DNA of 64,000 nt from Toxorhynchites rutilus septentrionalis (Eukaryota; Arthropoda; Insecta; Diptera; Culicidae). The position numbers and the translations under genes are program-made. Numbering within the stretch: the stretch's first letter is position 1; every line of letters begins with the position of its first letter. The notes beneath the pieces were generated by a model that did not search any database, was not told the origin of the DNA, and saw only the letters and a list, made by a program, of their open reading frames with translations. Shown in pieces: positions 1 through 10,060 of this stretch. The stretch covers positions 111,831,716-111,895,715 of the forward strand of contig NC_073745.1 in assembly GCF_029784135.1 (NCBI RefSeq). Direction: 5' to 3'.

Positions 1-244
1 TCAAACAAAAACGATAATGAGTGGATTTTGGATTTTGGATGGATTTTTTCCTACTATGTAACAATTCAAATGTAATTCTTAAATGAAATGATAATGAAAC
101 CAAGGGATTACTCTAAAGAAGCAATTGTGATATTAATTTTATAGTTATATCATCAGTGCATCAAGCAATTCAAGATTTTAGAACAGTGTCCGAAATATGA
201 TGTTGTCCGAAATATGATTCAGAACGGTATAATGATTTGTTTGA

Positions 245-706
245 TGCATGATTTGCCTTTGTCAAAACATGCAAGTCGGGGGTATTTTTGGTATTGAGTA
301 CTTTTGTACTCGCTTGTCGTGCAGACCGGAATATGTTTCCCTAAAACGTACTTTTAAACTGAGAAGCCTGGGAAAATCGTCATTTCAGATACTAGAGATG
401 AATGAACTTTCGCGGTTCGAGAACCACGTAAACATGAGATGAGCAATAGTTTCAGAGGGAAATGTAAAATACAATGATCGTTTGACAATTCTTCCGTTCA
501 GATATTTTGGTAGTCCTAGGCATCATATCAAACGTAAAAGGACGTTCTTCAAATTTATTTGTAACGAAGAACATAATCTATTACACAAATTTTGATGCAT
601 TCTAAACTAATATTCGAAGCGGTGAACAAGTGGATTTCATAATACAATTGCGTAGTTCTACGTCGAAAATATGCGGTCGTGTCCTAGATACAACCCCTTA
701 CAATTT
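245..706 (+). mobile_element. Right part of a Helentron/HINE-like repeat
   Basis: The stretch from about 280 to 380 resembles 38050-38140: both have a stretch reading TACTTTTGTACTCGCTTG, then a degenerate TTTCCCTAA unit, then GCCTGGGAAAATCG. The right end at 651-706 has an inverted-motif relic (GTAGTTCTACGTC), then a hairpin with arms GGTCGTGTC and GATACAACC, then a T run. The left terminus is not visible here. It is assigned to the same family as the elements at 11416, 38660, 56969 and 58571. No coding capacity is recognised. Confidence 0.5.
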
Positions 707-1374
707 TTTCAATAAAAATCGGTTCAGTTTTGTGGAAGTTATTAAAAATTGTTGCGTGAGCGTTTAATCTGAAAGATCCTGTATATGAAGTTACTCAGAT
801 ACAAACATTGTTCATCAGTCGAACAATCTTCCTTATAGAATGTATAACAGTATACCACAATGGGCTGCAACAAAATTTTCTCGTGTTGTAGACCGTTTCA
901 GAAAAACGGTAAGAGATGTTCATCCGAAAAAGGTTTTTCACCACCTCAAGTCAATTAAGGTGAAGGTGGAAGCTAGCCACAAATGGCTGCCACAATGGCG
1001 CTCATTTTTTTCATCTCTCTCCCTTACCCCTCGCCCGAAAATCAATAATTTTGGGAAACAGTGTGAAGAAAATGATCGTTTGCACGCACTTCCCACCTAG
1101 TAATATTAACCAAAATCAAAATCTCACCGAATATTAAATTTTCATCTGCTGTCGCAATGTATAGTGGAAAACGTCGTAAAACTCGGGCTAATGCTCTGGA
1201 AGTTAACTCTTCATTTTTAAATTTTCCGCAATGGTTTTGTTTGTATTGGTGAAAACATCTTTATTTTATCAACACTGATGCCAGACAACATCATTGAAAC
1301 AGATATAAAAACCACTCAATAAAATGTTATTCCTGAGTCATAGCGTTTCATGTCATGAAAATCAATAAAATAAA
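707..1374. other. AT-rich stretch, no recognised feature
   Basis: An 86-codon open frame at 840-1100 (+) has no motif I recognise, and its composition does not stand out from surrounding non-coding sequence. Nothing else is supported here. Confidence 0.4.
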
Positions 1375-1426
1375 ATTGTGTTGATATCAATGCAATTATT
1401 ATTGTGTTGATATCAATGCAATTATT
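1375..1426 (+). repeat. Two-copy tandem repeat, 26 bp unit
   Basis: A 26 bp unit containing GTTGATATCAATGC occurs at 1375-1400 and again immediately at 1401-1426 with no difference visible. The core GTTGATATCAA is itself a near-palindrome. It looks like a local replication-slippage duplication. Confidence 0.8.
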
Positions 1427-1578
1427 ACGTTTAATGGGTCTATAATGTAAGTTTTAGCAACTCGAACATTAGTTAAGCAAATTGTATTGCAGAGCTCGGA
1501 ACACTGCCACGGCTGCCTATGCTTTCAAAAATAGTAAACGGAAAAGTATTACATTCAATCAAAATGCCTCGGCCAACG

Positions 1579-1654
1579 AAGAGAAAGGTTAAGGCTCTCC
1601 AACGTGAATATGTGAAAACAATACGATCAACGAAGGAAAATATTGAGGAATTAT

Positions 1655-1717
<63 letters not shown>

Positions 1718-1801
1718 TATATATATTGATAATTCCTCAATATTTTCCTTCGTTGATCGTATTGTTTTCACATATTCACGTTGGAGAGCCTTAACCTTTC
1801 T

Positions 1802-1804
<3 letters not shown>
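1579..1804. repeat. Perfect palindrome with (TA)n core
   Basis: Sequence from 1579 to about 1665 is repeated exactly in reverse complement from about 1718 to 1804. The centre is a (TA)n run interrupted once by AAA. The arms are non-repetitive (one reads AAGAGAAAGGTTAAGGC on the plus strand), so this is a true inverted duplication rather than a by-product of the TA run. Because both strands read the same, open frames here appear on both strands with the same peptide; I do not regard them as genes. Confidence 0.9.

Positions 1805-1870
<66 letters not shown>
1805..1870. repeat. (TA)n microsatellite
   Basis: About 66 bp of uninterrupted alternating TA directly follows the right arm of the palindrome. 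It is of similar length to the TA core of the palindrome, which suggests that both came from one expansion or inversion event. Confidence 0.95.
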
Positions 1871-1873
<3 letters not shown>

Positions 1874-2109
1874 CAATTGTTCATACATTTAACTTCAGTA
1901 TTGAATTGTAATTTTTTTTCAAATGTATTCTAAGACTCGTGTCAGTGAAGCGCCACACAGTCTGATAAGTGAATAGATCTATTTACATACAAAGATCAAA
2001 ACAAACGAAACAAATTGCTCTTCTCCCACAAACACTATTACCCCATTTTTACACGTGGTTTTACCTATACTACTACAAAGGTTTGCTTCCACTTCACCTT
2101 AATGAGATG

Positions 2110-2601
2110 TTTTTTTTTATCTCATTTATTTATTTATTAGGCTCATTAGCATTTTATCTGTAACAGAGCCGGGTTTTTATCGTGTACATGTATATATGTT
2201 AATGTTTCAATAAATTGTAAATTACACATTGGTAGTAGTAGTCATTTAGGCGTTAGGTTTTCTGTTCCATTACATTATGGTAAATTACACTGTAGTAGCC
2301 ATTTAGGTGTAAGGGGATTCTATCTGTTCTTCCATTGTTCAGCAGACCGGAGACAGTTGATATTGATCATTGTTGGGTTATTTATAGAACAGCAGCCCGA
2401 TATTTCTTGCAGAGCAGAGCAGTTGTATGGATGAATCGATCTTATTTCGACCGTGGATCGATCTCCATCGCTGATGATGATTGCGTGGACGTAGTTATTC
2501 TATAATAACACAAAGATGGTCGATTGAGGGCCCTGAGTTTGAACTCACGATCGATCGCTTAGTAAGCGAACGCGTAACCAAGTGGCTACGAAGACCCCCC
2601 A
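2110..2601 (-). mobile_element. tRNA-headed SINE (family 1), copy 1
   Basis: On the minus strand the element starts near 2600 with a tRNA-like head: GTAGCCACTTGGTTACGCG resembles an A box region and GTGAGTTCAAACTC resembles a B box. The body continues to a tail with CGGCTCTGTTACAG, then AATGAGCC and AATAAATAAATAAATGAG with an A run. A short direct repeat AATGAGATG flanks it at 2101-2109 and 2602-2610, consistent with a target-site duplication. A second copy lies at 39670-42029. The tail resembles the 3' end of the I-type LINE at 51.4 kb. A functional tRNA is ruled out because no acceptor stem closes. Confidence 0.8.
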
Positions 2602-2610
2602 AATGAGATG

Positions 2611-3682
2611 CACGGACGTTTGTACCTATCTCTACGAACACGCGACAATTTGAAGGAAGGAAGAAGAAAGTAGACATCAATATATATTTACTTCGATCAA
2701 TGCATAAAAGTGGAATATGTGGAGATGGAATATGAATGCAGCCGATTTTGGTAACTTTCCTTATAAAATTCCGCTAATTTAAAAAAATGTATTTAAAAGG
2801 ATATTGCATCCCATTAACTTCAGTTTCCCAATCACTGACACGGTAAAAATCCGGTTTCAATATAATTTTCATGTTCTTTCATTCAATACTCCAACCATTC
2901 AAATTCGACTACACAGTAATACAACGACACTGGCATTTTTTCCAAGGAAGGAATCCGACCAATACCAGGGAGCCAAGGTCGATTGTGGAATGCTGATCGT
3001 TTGTGAGGGAGAATATAAAGAAGTGGAACTGCAAGGAGAAGGAGTTCAAATGAAAACTAAATTTGGCTGCCACAAAAGTGGGAAAACATCTGGCGTTGGG
3101 TATGCAAGTTTGACAGTTGTATAGTGCTTTAAAAAGATTAAAAATATTTTCCTCTCGACGGTACCAAATGATTTTCTACATCAATACTGAGTTACAGTTA
3201 CAAGCGATAATTGTAAGCTTCCAGTAGCGTATTTAACAAATGAAGAATCACGAAGGTAGAAATGTCTTCCAAATAAGTAGCCAATAATGCGACGAGACTT
3301 GAAGAAATGTATCGACAGAGAAAACACCAGTGCAAAAATTCGTTTGTTGTTTCGTTTCGGTAATGCTGGTGCTGAAGATGCACCACGTTCTTTTGAACAA
3401 ATTGGTAGGTGTTGAGTCAGATCGGACCATGTGACACTTTTATGATTTCGAGAAAAACGAACTCGAACTTTGATGCTAAAAGGAGTTTTCGTTGATTATT
3501 CAAAACAATTTCGATACGTTATTCCTGCTGTACGCCTGATTTTGCAAATCTGATAAACGTTGTATGAAAATTACAAAATGCTCAACCTGATGCAATCAAT
3601 AACACGAAATTTTAATTTTTGCGCCTTGGTCCCCTCTTACTTAAGAAAGTATTCTAGTCTAGAAATTTAAAAAAAATTTAAA
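2611..3682. other. No recognised gene
   Basis: A 106-codon frame at 2804-3124 (+) is the longest here. It has no signal peptide, no domain I recognise and no relative elsewhere in the window. Short frames at 3198-3430 (-) overlap one another and look like chance. The stretch ends in an A-rich run at 3671-3689 that borders the next element. Confidence 0.4.
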
Positions 3683-3865
3683 AAAAAAGACGGGTGGGTA
3701 ATGTCGGGGACATAACCGGAGTGACGTAGGACTATACAAAGGGGACAGCTTTTGTTAAATATATATTTTAAATATATTGTTTTATTTTCTTCTCCTACGT
3801 GAATACCTACCTATCTACCTGAAAAATGGATTAGTTTACTGTTTACTCTTTATGAATATGTTGAT

Positions 3866-3881
3866 GGTTCTGAAAAGAACC
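3866..3881 (-). promoter_or_regulatory. Histone mRNA 3' stem-loop (intact)
   Basis: The minus strand reads GGTTCTTTTCAGAACC, a six-base-pair stem with a four-base TTTC loop, preceded by AAA and followed by ATCAACA. This matches the stem-loop that replaces the poly(A) tail in replication-dependent histone mRNAs. It lies downstream of the H2A relic at 4117-4350 on the same strand, as in a real histone gene. Confidence 0.85.
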
Positions 3882-4116
3882 TTTGGTGTTGTATTTTTTG
3901 TTATCACTCGTTATTCCCATCTTGTTCGGTTAAACCTTCCTTCTTAGCTATTGCGTTTGCCACTCGCCACAGCTTTCACAGTTGGAAAATTTCTTCCCAT
4001 CCAGCTTGTGACATGTTCAGTAGATTACATTTAATGCGACGTGCCGGAGAAACACTTTGCCACTCACTGAAATTAATTGTTGCCTTGATGAGCGCCGAAC
4101 CGAAGCTGCTCTGTTC

Positions 4117-4350
4117 TTGATGCGGGTTTTCTGATTGTCGTGAGCAGCTTTGCAAGCCAACTCGAGCACTCCGACGGCCGAAACTCTATAATCGCTGTTA
4201 GGTATACTGGTGCTCCGGCACCAATCCGTTCGGCCTAGTTACCCTTGCGGAGCAATCAGTGAATGCGACCAACAGGGAACTGGAGACCTGCACGGTTCGA
4301 GTGAGACTTTGACTTTCCCTTAACTTGTCCTCCTTTGTTACGTCCACGAT
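4117..4350 (-). pseudogene. Histone H2A relic 1
   Basis: Translation on the minus strand from 4350 gives a decayed H2A: the start codon is ATC, then [21 protein letters not shown], a stop where Arg is expected, LLRKGN, a second stop in place of Tyr, then AERIGAGAPVYL. After a frameshift the match resumes as VLELA...AAHDNQKTRI. These correspond to the N-terminal tail, the first helices of the histone fold and the helix-2/loop region of H2A. The C-terminal third is not recognisable. The family normally encodes about 124 residues; this copy cannot make a histone. It sits inside the repeat element at 3683-6168, with an intact histone stem-loop downstream at 3866-3881. Confidence 0.88.
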
Positions 4351-4585
4351 GCCGATGCCGTACAACCACACGGGTTTACGGATTGAAAGAATATAAGATA
4401 TTTTTTTGGGGTCCGCGTGTTTTATACTCTAGCGGTACACACTCACAGGATAGAGACAAATCGGCAGACTCAGCCAGAGGGGCGAGTCCAACGAGACGAA
4501 CGAATGAGCGTTAAAAGGGAGCGATGGCAAAAAAATACATTTATTACGATTTGTTCGCTCGTTGGATTCACATGCAGGCTAAAAA

Positions 4586-4602
4586 GGATCCTTTTCAGGA
4601 TC
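4586..4602 (+). promoter_or_regulatory. Possible histone 3' stem-loop, plus strand
   Basis: AAAAAGGATCCTTTTCAGGATCACAAA spans this site; GGATC pairs with GATCC around the CTTTTCAG core typical of histone stem-loops. It is on the opposite strand to the neighbouring H2A relics, as expected if a divergent partner such as H2B once lay here. I cannot recognise coding sequence of such a partner upstream of it. Confidence 0.5.
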
Positions 4603-4629
4603 ACAAAATTATCTTCAATCTAAAGAGTT

Positions 4630-4774
4630 TATTGTTTTGTTATCACTCGATATCCCCATCTTGTTCGGCTAAACCTTTTTGTTTAGCGATTGCATTTGCC
4701 ACTCGCCACAGCTTTCACAGTTGGAAAATTTCTTCCCATCCAGCTTGTGACATATTTTACAGTAAATTACATTC
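4630..4774. repeat. Second copy of the 3890-4038 segment
   Basis: The segment beginning TTATCACTCG and running through the stretch with CATTTGCCACTCGCCAC occurs at both 3890-4038 and 4630-4774 in direct orientation with few differences. At the first site it is the region between the H2A relic and its stem-loop, so the second is a duplicated piece of the histone 3' region. Confidence 0.75.
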
Positions 4775-5204
4775 AATGACACGTCGCATTACCACCACTC
4801 AGTATCGGATTGGAGATAATTTTAACCTGTAATTGAACATTTGCGATGACAGTGGTACAGTGTCCACTTTCAATGTGGGGTCATAATTTGGACCCCGAAC
4901 TCTATGTTTACAAAAATGTCCAACTAAATATGTCGCATTACATGTCCGTCCAATTAGCTAAATGTCGAACTAATTGTAAATTACTGTACGTTCAATCAGG
5001 AAACAATTTAAGAATTGGTGAAAATTGAATAACCAGGAAAGTCCCCAACTATCAATAAGCTCAGAACAACTGCCAAATTCACATACTCATCAGTTCCTGG
5101 CAAACAAATTATGAAAAAATCAATTTGTGTTTTATTATTATTTTGGATAATGTTTTAGAAAGCATTGAACTGTATTTCCTAAAATCTTTTATGGAAGGTT
5201 TAAT

Positions 5205-5219
5205 GGCCCTGAAAAGCAC
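5205..5219 (-). promoter_or_regulatory. Degenerate histone 3' stem-loop
   Basis: On the minus strand TGCTTTTCAGGGCCA keeps the CTTTTCAG core and the 3' arm of the histone stem-loop, but the 5' arm has decayed so the stem is no longer complete. It lies downstream of the H2A relic at 5450-5663 on the same strand. Confidence 0.6.
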
Positions 5220-5449
5220 ATTGTTTTATGGAATGGTTCCAATTTAGAAAACTTAGTACTCGTGGTTTTGAAAAAAACCATTTCGAACGCCCTCGATGCC
5301 GCCTTGTTCTGGATTTGCCACCAAAGCAGTTTGTATAAAGAACAAACTTTTTTCTTCTGCTACCTGATGCCGTTTTGCGATTGCGTTTTCCACTCGCCAC
5401 TCGCTGCAACTGCCTGTTGTCTTGATGTCCACCGAACCGAATGTGCTCT

Positions 5450-5663
5450 GTTCCGAATGCGGGTTTTCTTATCGTCGCGAGCAGCTTTTCCAGCTAACTC
5501 GATCACTTCGGCGGCCGAAACTATATAACGCCGGCTAGGTGGACTGGTGCACTGGTACTAACGCGCTCGGCCTAGCTACCCTTGCGGGGAACTCCAGATC
5601 AACACGGTTCGAGCGGGATTTTGCCTTTCCCTTCATTTTTCCTCCTTTACCATGTCCAGACAT
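5450..5663 (-). pseudogene. Histone H2A relic 2
   Basis: The minus strand keeps an ATG at 5663 and reads MSGHGKGGK then KGKAKSRSNR, a near-exact H2A N-terminal tail. A frameshift and a deletion follow, then RKG.YAERV-like sequence in another frame, and finally AAEVIELAGKAARDDKKTRIR from the histone fold. The distal part of the fold and the C-terminal tail are not recognisable. Relative to relic 1 the N-terminus is better preserved and the middle is worse, so the two are independent decay products rather than a single recent duplication. A weak histone stem-loop follows at 5205-5219. Confidence 0.88.
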
Positions 5664-6489
5664 GGCTGCTTGGGTTGGTTTGTTGATGTGTTGTGATGCG
5701 AACCGATGTGGTGTACGGTTTGAATGAGAATGATCGTTACGGCAGCGGAGCGGGGATTTTTAAGCTGACTGGCTGGCTCGAGAATTACGCATGTGTGAGA
5801 CTGCGACCAATGTTTCGTTCATTTTTTTCTTTTTCCTTTCCAATCGTGCTTCATTCTATTTCGCTGCTGCTCTGGTTGCCCGTTTTGGTCGGTACGATTT
5901 GAGGAGCACAAAATGGACCAATCAAAAATGGGCACATAGGGCATTTTGACAATGCTTGATATTTCACAATTATTCAATTATTTATCTCATGAAAAATGAA
6001 ATGTTATTCGTTATGATAGATGCGTAGATATATTTCCTATCAATTGATGCAAAAACCTTTGCGATCTATTGAGAAATGCTCGAGTCTTGCATTTTTTCCT
6101 ACTTGTTCAGTGCCTAGATTTCCATTTCACCCCCTATATCTTCCGGTTAGACGTAGTCCTACGTCAAAATTCCTTCATATTTCTGTAGTTTAGGCATTCA
6201 AGAATATACCCTAGAAAGGACTTATCGAGAATCTTATTATTTACCGAGTTAGAGCCATTTTAGTGATGCGGTATCTAACCTGTTACGGCCATAACAATGA
6301 ACTTCAAACACGTTTTTCTCGAAACTAGTTTTTCAAACTGGCGTACACGATATTTCAAGTTATACTGAACCGATTAATGTCGAAATTATATGAATACAAT
6401 CTGCAAACAAGTTTCTATCGCATGACCCTCTAAAAAATAATATTTTTTTGAATTTTACTATTTTTAAAAAAAAAACCGGAAACGTAAAT

Positions 6490-6870
6490 AAAACGTTTTA
6501 AACCGCATTTTGTTTTTCAAACGGCCGCCATTTTGCCAAAAAAACATGTTTTTGACATGTCCAGGGTTCATGCGATAGCGACATCTTTACTGATTCAGAA
6601 TCTGTTCGTTTATTTTTGTTTCAGATAACCAGAAGGGCGGGAATCGCACAATTTTTTTGAACCCTTCTATTTCATCAGCTCTTAACTATTCTTGTTATTA
6701 ATATTTTTCTTCGTTCAATTTTTGTTTTATTGTTAAAAGATAGATGAACAAATAATGATATAATGGATACTAAAAATATTCTTTGTTTTATTTTTACGGA
6801 GCTCGAAGTAACGTCAAAATTCGTGTCTCTACACTAGAATACCCCCTTAACACCGACGATTAACGAGTTG
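6490..6870 (+). repeat. Interspersed repeat R1, uninterrupted copy
   Basis: The stretch runs from a TTTGTTTTTCAAACGGC region, through TTCATGCGATAGCGACATC and TGTTTCAGATAACCAGAAGG, to CGTGTCTCTACACTAGAATAC. The same order of sequences is found at 58455-58570 plus 60430-60690, where a 1.86 kb element sits between CTGTTCGATTT and GTTTCAGATAACC. This copy lacks that insert and so is the empty-site version. A shorter copy is at 12085-12205. Confidence 0.75.
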
Positions 6871-8143
6871 CGATATCGATTAGAAAAAAAACGTGATTGA
6901 TTGTTCATGACCACTTTATTATTTCCTATGAGAAAATCTTCTCGAAATTAAAAAAAAATAATATAATAAAAATAAAAAATAAATATTTTTTTTCCTAATT
7001 TTTGGTCTATGAAGACATCTTGATTTGACAAGCTGCCGATCTCCGGGTGTGGAAATTTTTCAATTAAGTCAATGAAGCCTGTTGCACTGGATTTCACAGT
7101 ATCAATATTGCGCCACCGAACGTCATCGTCAATATTTGTATATTTTATAGTAAGTAAAAACATAGAATGTTTTCACAATTACAAATTCGCAAATCGGGGA
7201 ACTTTCTTTCAACAGAAATCATACCTTGTTCATAAAACTGAAACAAAACATTTATTTCATAAAAGAAAAAAAAACGTTATAAATACGGTCATGATCACGG
7301 AACTAAAATTTCACTAAAAACAACACAAAACTATTTACAACTAGGTGGAAAATCTATGCGGTCATGAATAGTACGACAGGTAAACTCGCTATCTAGTACT
7401 TTTGGGGATGACATGCTGGCGCTATCTGAAATCTCCTATTCGAGAGTACAAGCTAATATCAATAAATAAGTTGAAGAAATAAAAACTCTCTGATAAAACA
7501 CAAATCAATTAAACTATTGTCGCTGATAACGGCTAAGAAAAAAAAACAAATGCAATCTTGTGGTGGAAATGGGGCTCTGGATGACACCCACATCCCACCT
7601 TTTGAGTTTGAGTATAATTTGTACAATGTCATCTGGCACCATCAGTGGATTCCTGTTTTGAGGTTTTGTTTGTAGCTATTGATCTTAAACAATTTCCCGC
7701 TTCTATTTTGGTTCCGGGGAATCAAAATAATGACGCCGAAACAAACTATAGTCTAGGGTACACACACAATTTTCTACGAAATATCGTAGCTACAAATTTG
7801 GCGGGACACAGAGAAGGTGTGAGTTCTTAATCTATACTTGAAACTGGCAAATTGGTCCCTAACTGGCTACAGCTGTCGCTACGTGACTAACCGTCGGTTG
7901 GTGTTAACACTATATAGTTTACAATTTTTTATTATGAGTATATAACTACAACTGGTTTTGAAATCACTGAGCATTCTTTTCTGTCATTCAATCTGTTTGG
8001 GAAACGCTCCCAACTGACCTTTGTTGTTTTTCATTTCATTGTGGTTTCAATAGTATTCATTTCCTTTTTTTAATGCGAGGACTTTATATGTTTTTAAGTT
8101 TCATTTTATGGAGCAATTTTGGCACTTTTGTGATTTTCTCGGG
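6871..8143. other. AT-rich stretch downstream of the knirps-family exon
   Basis: Only short frames are present, with no recognisable domain, and I see no repeat shared with the rest of the window. It may hold the 3' untranslated region of the minus-strand receptor gene at its right edge. Confidence 0.4.
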
Positions 8144-8149
8144 TTTATT
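8144..8149 (-). terminator. Candidate poly(A) signal AATAAA
   Basis: The plus strand reads TTTATT, so the minus strand has AATAAA about 125 bases after the stop codon of the knirps-family reading frame. It is the nearest canonical hexamer I see downstream. In such AT-rich DNA a chance match is possible. Confidence 0.45.
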
Positions 8150-8273
8150 TGTATCAAAGATAATTCTCTTAGGTCTACGCGCAAACTATTCTAGAAGAGT
8201 AGATAGTCGAAAAAAGGTAAGTCACAATTTAGGAAAAAAAAAATGCGATGAGTATAGAAAATTACTGGAGCTA

Positions 8274-9248
8274 TCACCCAGAGAGTGGTTTCGTCCGCAC
8301 AAAGGTTAGATCCAGCGGCACGGGTCGACTGATGCTGGTTGCGGAAGAAGGCAGTTGCTCCGGGTCGGACACATCCCCCAGCAGAGGGGACGCAGACTCG
8401 AGCCGCAGTGGAGAATCGGAGGAGTTTGATGATTTCGATTTCATCGATAGGTCTATCGGTTCGTGCTGCTCGTGGTGGTCATGTTTGCTGTTCGCTATCA
8501 GTGCCAGGGACACTGGTGGGATGGCAAAGGGCATCGGGAAGTATGGTGAAGCGTCAGGTCGATACGCACCATGATGCAGGTAGGGTGACATTCGATCGAG
8601 CAGCGGACGGAAGCTGTCGGTGGTACTGGCGGTAGTGAGCGCTGAAGAAGTTGCGGGGATACGGCTAACTTTCGGACTTATTTTGGTGAGTGTCACCTCC
8701 GGAACTTCCACCTTGGCTGAGATCGTGTGATTATACGCTGCGAGAGAGTCCTTAGTACTGGTGCTTTCCTCCGGGTCCGCAGAAGATGCACCGGAATCGC
8801 AGGGTGAGCTAGGTTTCATCTCCTTTTTGATTGCCACGTTGTTATTGTTATTGTTATTGCAGAGATTCGAGAGAAAGCTGCTGGGAAGGAAACCATTTGG
8901 CAGCAGCCCCGAAGAACTGTTATTACTACTGCCATTGTTGTTGTTATTGGTGCTGCTGATGCTAAGACTGTTACTGCTGCTGGTGTCATTATTGTTGTTG
9001 CTGGCCAAGCTGTTGTTGTTATTGTTGTTGTTCTTGTGGGCCTGCTGCTCCTGCAGTAGACAATGAATTTTGAACCAATTCGACCGGCGGCCGTATCGGG
9101 AACCGCTTTTGGACATTCCAACCACCAGACACTTGCGGAGACGGCACGCCTTGCAGGCGGTGCGATTCTTCTTGTTGATGACACATTCGCCGTTGTTTTT
9201 GCATTCCGAAATCGATGACAAATTATTGTATGTGCGGCCGAAGAATGA
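8274..9248 (-). CDS. kni: Knirps-family orphan nuclear receptor, last coding exon
   Basis: This is a 325-codon open exon ending at a TGA at 8274-8276. It begins at 9248 directly after a splice acceptor (TTTCATTCGCAG on the minus strand) with SFFGR, the point where Drosophila knirps genes are split. Zinc finger II follows with cysteines spaced C-x5-C-x9-C-x2-C (SEC...GEC...[11 protein letters not shown]), then the knirps box around [15 protein letters not shown]. The middle is rich in Asn and Ser runs encoded by AAC/AGC repeats. Near the C-terminus are PIDLSMK (about 8440-8460) and PLDLT (about 8310-8325), short motifs of the type that recruit the CtBP co-repressor. As in the family, no ligand-binding domain is present. 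Knirps proteins are DNA-binding repressors used in embryonic patterning, tracheal and neural development. The exon with the start codon and finger I was not found. The paralogue (kni, knrl or eg) cannot be settled. Confidence 0.93.
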   Translation of the reverse strand, partial: SFFGRTYNNLSSISECKNNGECVINKKNRTACKACRLRKCLVVGMSKSGSRYGRRSNWFKIHCLLQEQQAHKNNNNNNNSLASNNNNDTSSSNSLSISSTNNNNNGSSNNSSSGLLPNGFLPSSFLSNLCNNNNNNNVAIKKEMKPSSPCDSGASSADPEESTSTKDSLAAYNHTISAKVEVPEVTLTKISPKVSRIPATSSALTTASTTDSFRPLLDRMSPYLHHGAYRPDASPYFPMPFAIPPVSLALIANSKHDHHEQHEPIDLSMKSKSSNSSDSPLRLESASPLLGDVSDPEQLPSSATSISRPVPLDLTFVRTKPLSG

Positions 9249-9746
9249 CTGCGAATGAAAACAATAGACAGAGAAGAAGAGATTAATACCATTGCTTGGT
9301 TGTAATTTTCTTTTCTTTTTTAACAGCTACTCAGACGGCCACGCAAACAAGGTAATGTCGCACAGTTTTATGCTTCGAAAGAAAAATAAAGAAAGAGATG
9401 AGGTCCGAGACAAGGATAAATATAAAATGAGACTGACAAGGAGTGTCCGCCAATTTCGGAAGAAACCAGTTCTACAAGTCAATTACGTACCTGCCAATGA
9501 GACGGACGTAAATTGAACGCTTTGTTCTGGATGACCGGGGCGAATTTCCGAAGATATCTCAATAACGAGGTCACAACTTCTCCAAATGACACGACAGAGC
9601 GGAGCGAAAATGCGATACATATTCATGACGTTAATGAGAGCTGTGTGCTCAAAATCTGGCGACGCACTGTTTCCGAACTAGGTCGAAAAGAAATGAACTG
9701 TCAAATTATAGTTCGTTAGATTAGTAATTAATAATTTACGTAACCC
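9249..9746 (-). other. Intron adjoining the knirps-family exon
   Basis: The AG at 9249-9250 (CT on the plus strand) with a preceding pyrimidine-containing stretch marks the acceptor. Upstream of it I see no second exon with the expected TCKVCGEPA-type finger I sequence, here or elsewhere in the window. The first intron may therefore extend far to the right. Short open frames at 9292-9719 (+) have no recognised domain. Confidence 0.6.
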
Positions 9747-9763
9747 ATATTATCCGTATTGTT

Positions 9764-10036
9764 GTGCTCCCTTGGGAGAGTGGTTAGCGTCATAACTAAC
9801 ATGCCGGGTGTTCGGGTTCGATTCTCGTTCTGGTCGGGGGAATTTTTCGTCAAAGAAATTTCCTCCGACTTGCACTGTGATCACGCGTATTCTAGAGCTT
9901 GCCACTCAGAATGCATTCAAGGCGTGTTATTTGGCATAGAAATCTCAACTAAGTACTAATAAAAATGACGCAAGTAATACTACGTTGAGACGGCGAAGTT
10001 CCTCTAGGAACGTTAGTGCCATTGAAGAAGAAGAAG
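9764..10036 (+). mobile_element. tRNA-headed SINE (family 2) with GAA tail
   Basis: The head has GGGAGAGTGGTTAGCGTC (A-box region) and GGTTCGATTCTC (B box), as in RNA polymerase III promoters of tRNA-derived SINEs. The body ends with GTGCCATTGAAGAAGAAGAAG. A perfect 17 bp target-site duplication, ATATTATCCGTATTGTT, flanks it at 9747-9763 and 10037-10053. The intact duplication and promoter boxes point to a recent insertion. Its body is not related to the SINE at 2110-2601. It resembles abundant mosquito tRNA SINEs, but I do not assign a named family. Confidence 0.92.
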
Positions 10037-10060
10037 ATATTATCCGTATTGTTATTATAT

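Larger units (their letters stand above)
3683..6168 (-). mobile_element. Helentron/HINE-like element carrying two histone H2A relics
   Basis: Read on the minus strand, the start is at about 6168 with TTTTGACGTAGGACTACGTC (6150-6169), the same start seen at 37342. The other end has the inverted motif AGTCCTACGTCAC (3721-3733), then a hairpin whose arms are GGTTATGTC and GACATTACC, then a T run. That hairpin sits where other copies have GGTCGTGTC and GACACAACC, with paired changes that keep the stem. Inside are two histone H2A relics and histone-type 3' stem-loops, all in the element's own orientation except one stem-loop. A block at 3890-4038 is duplicated at 4630-4774. Assignment to Helentrons is inference; the termini and histone matches are seen directly. 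Confidence 0.6.

Noticed and set aside
1519..1888. Open frames on both strands with identical peptide and long IY repeats
   Set aside because: They are produced by the palindrome and the (TA)n runs, not by a gene.
2530..2600. Possible functional tRNA gene on the minus strand
   Set aside because: It is the head of a 490 bp SINE; a second copy at 39.7/41.6 kb has the same body and tail.
2804..3124. 106-codon frame with a protein-like look
   Set aside because: No recognised relative and no second copy in the window; kept only as a note in the gap entry.
8761..9066. Leucine-rich plus-strand frame opposite the knirps-family exon
   Set aside because: It is the complement of the asparagine codon repeats in the minus-strand exon.
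9764..9850. Possible functional tRNA gene
   Set aside because: A and B boxes are present but no acceptor stem closes, and the unit continues into a SINE body with a target duplication.
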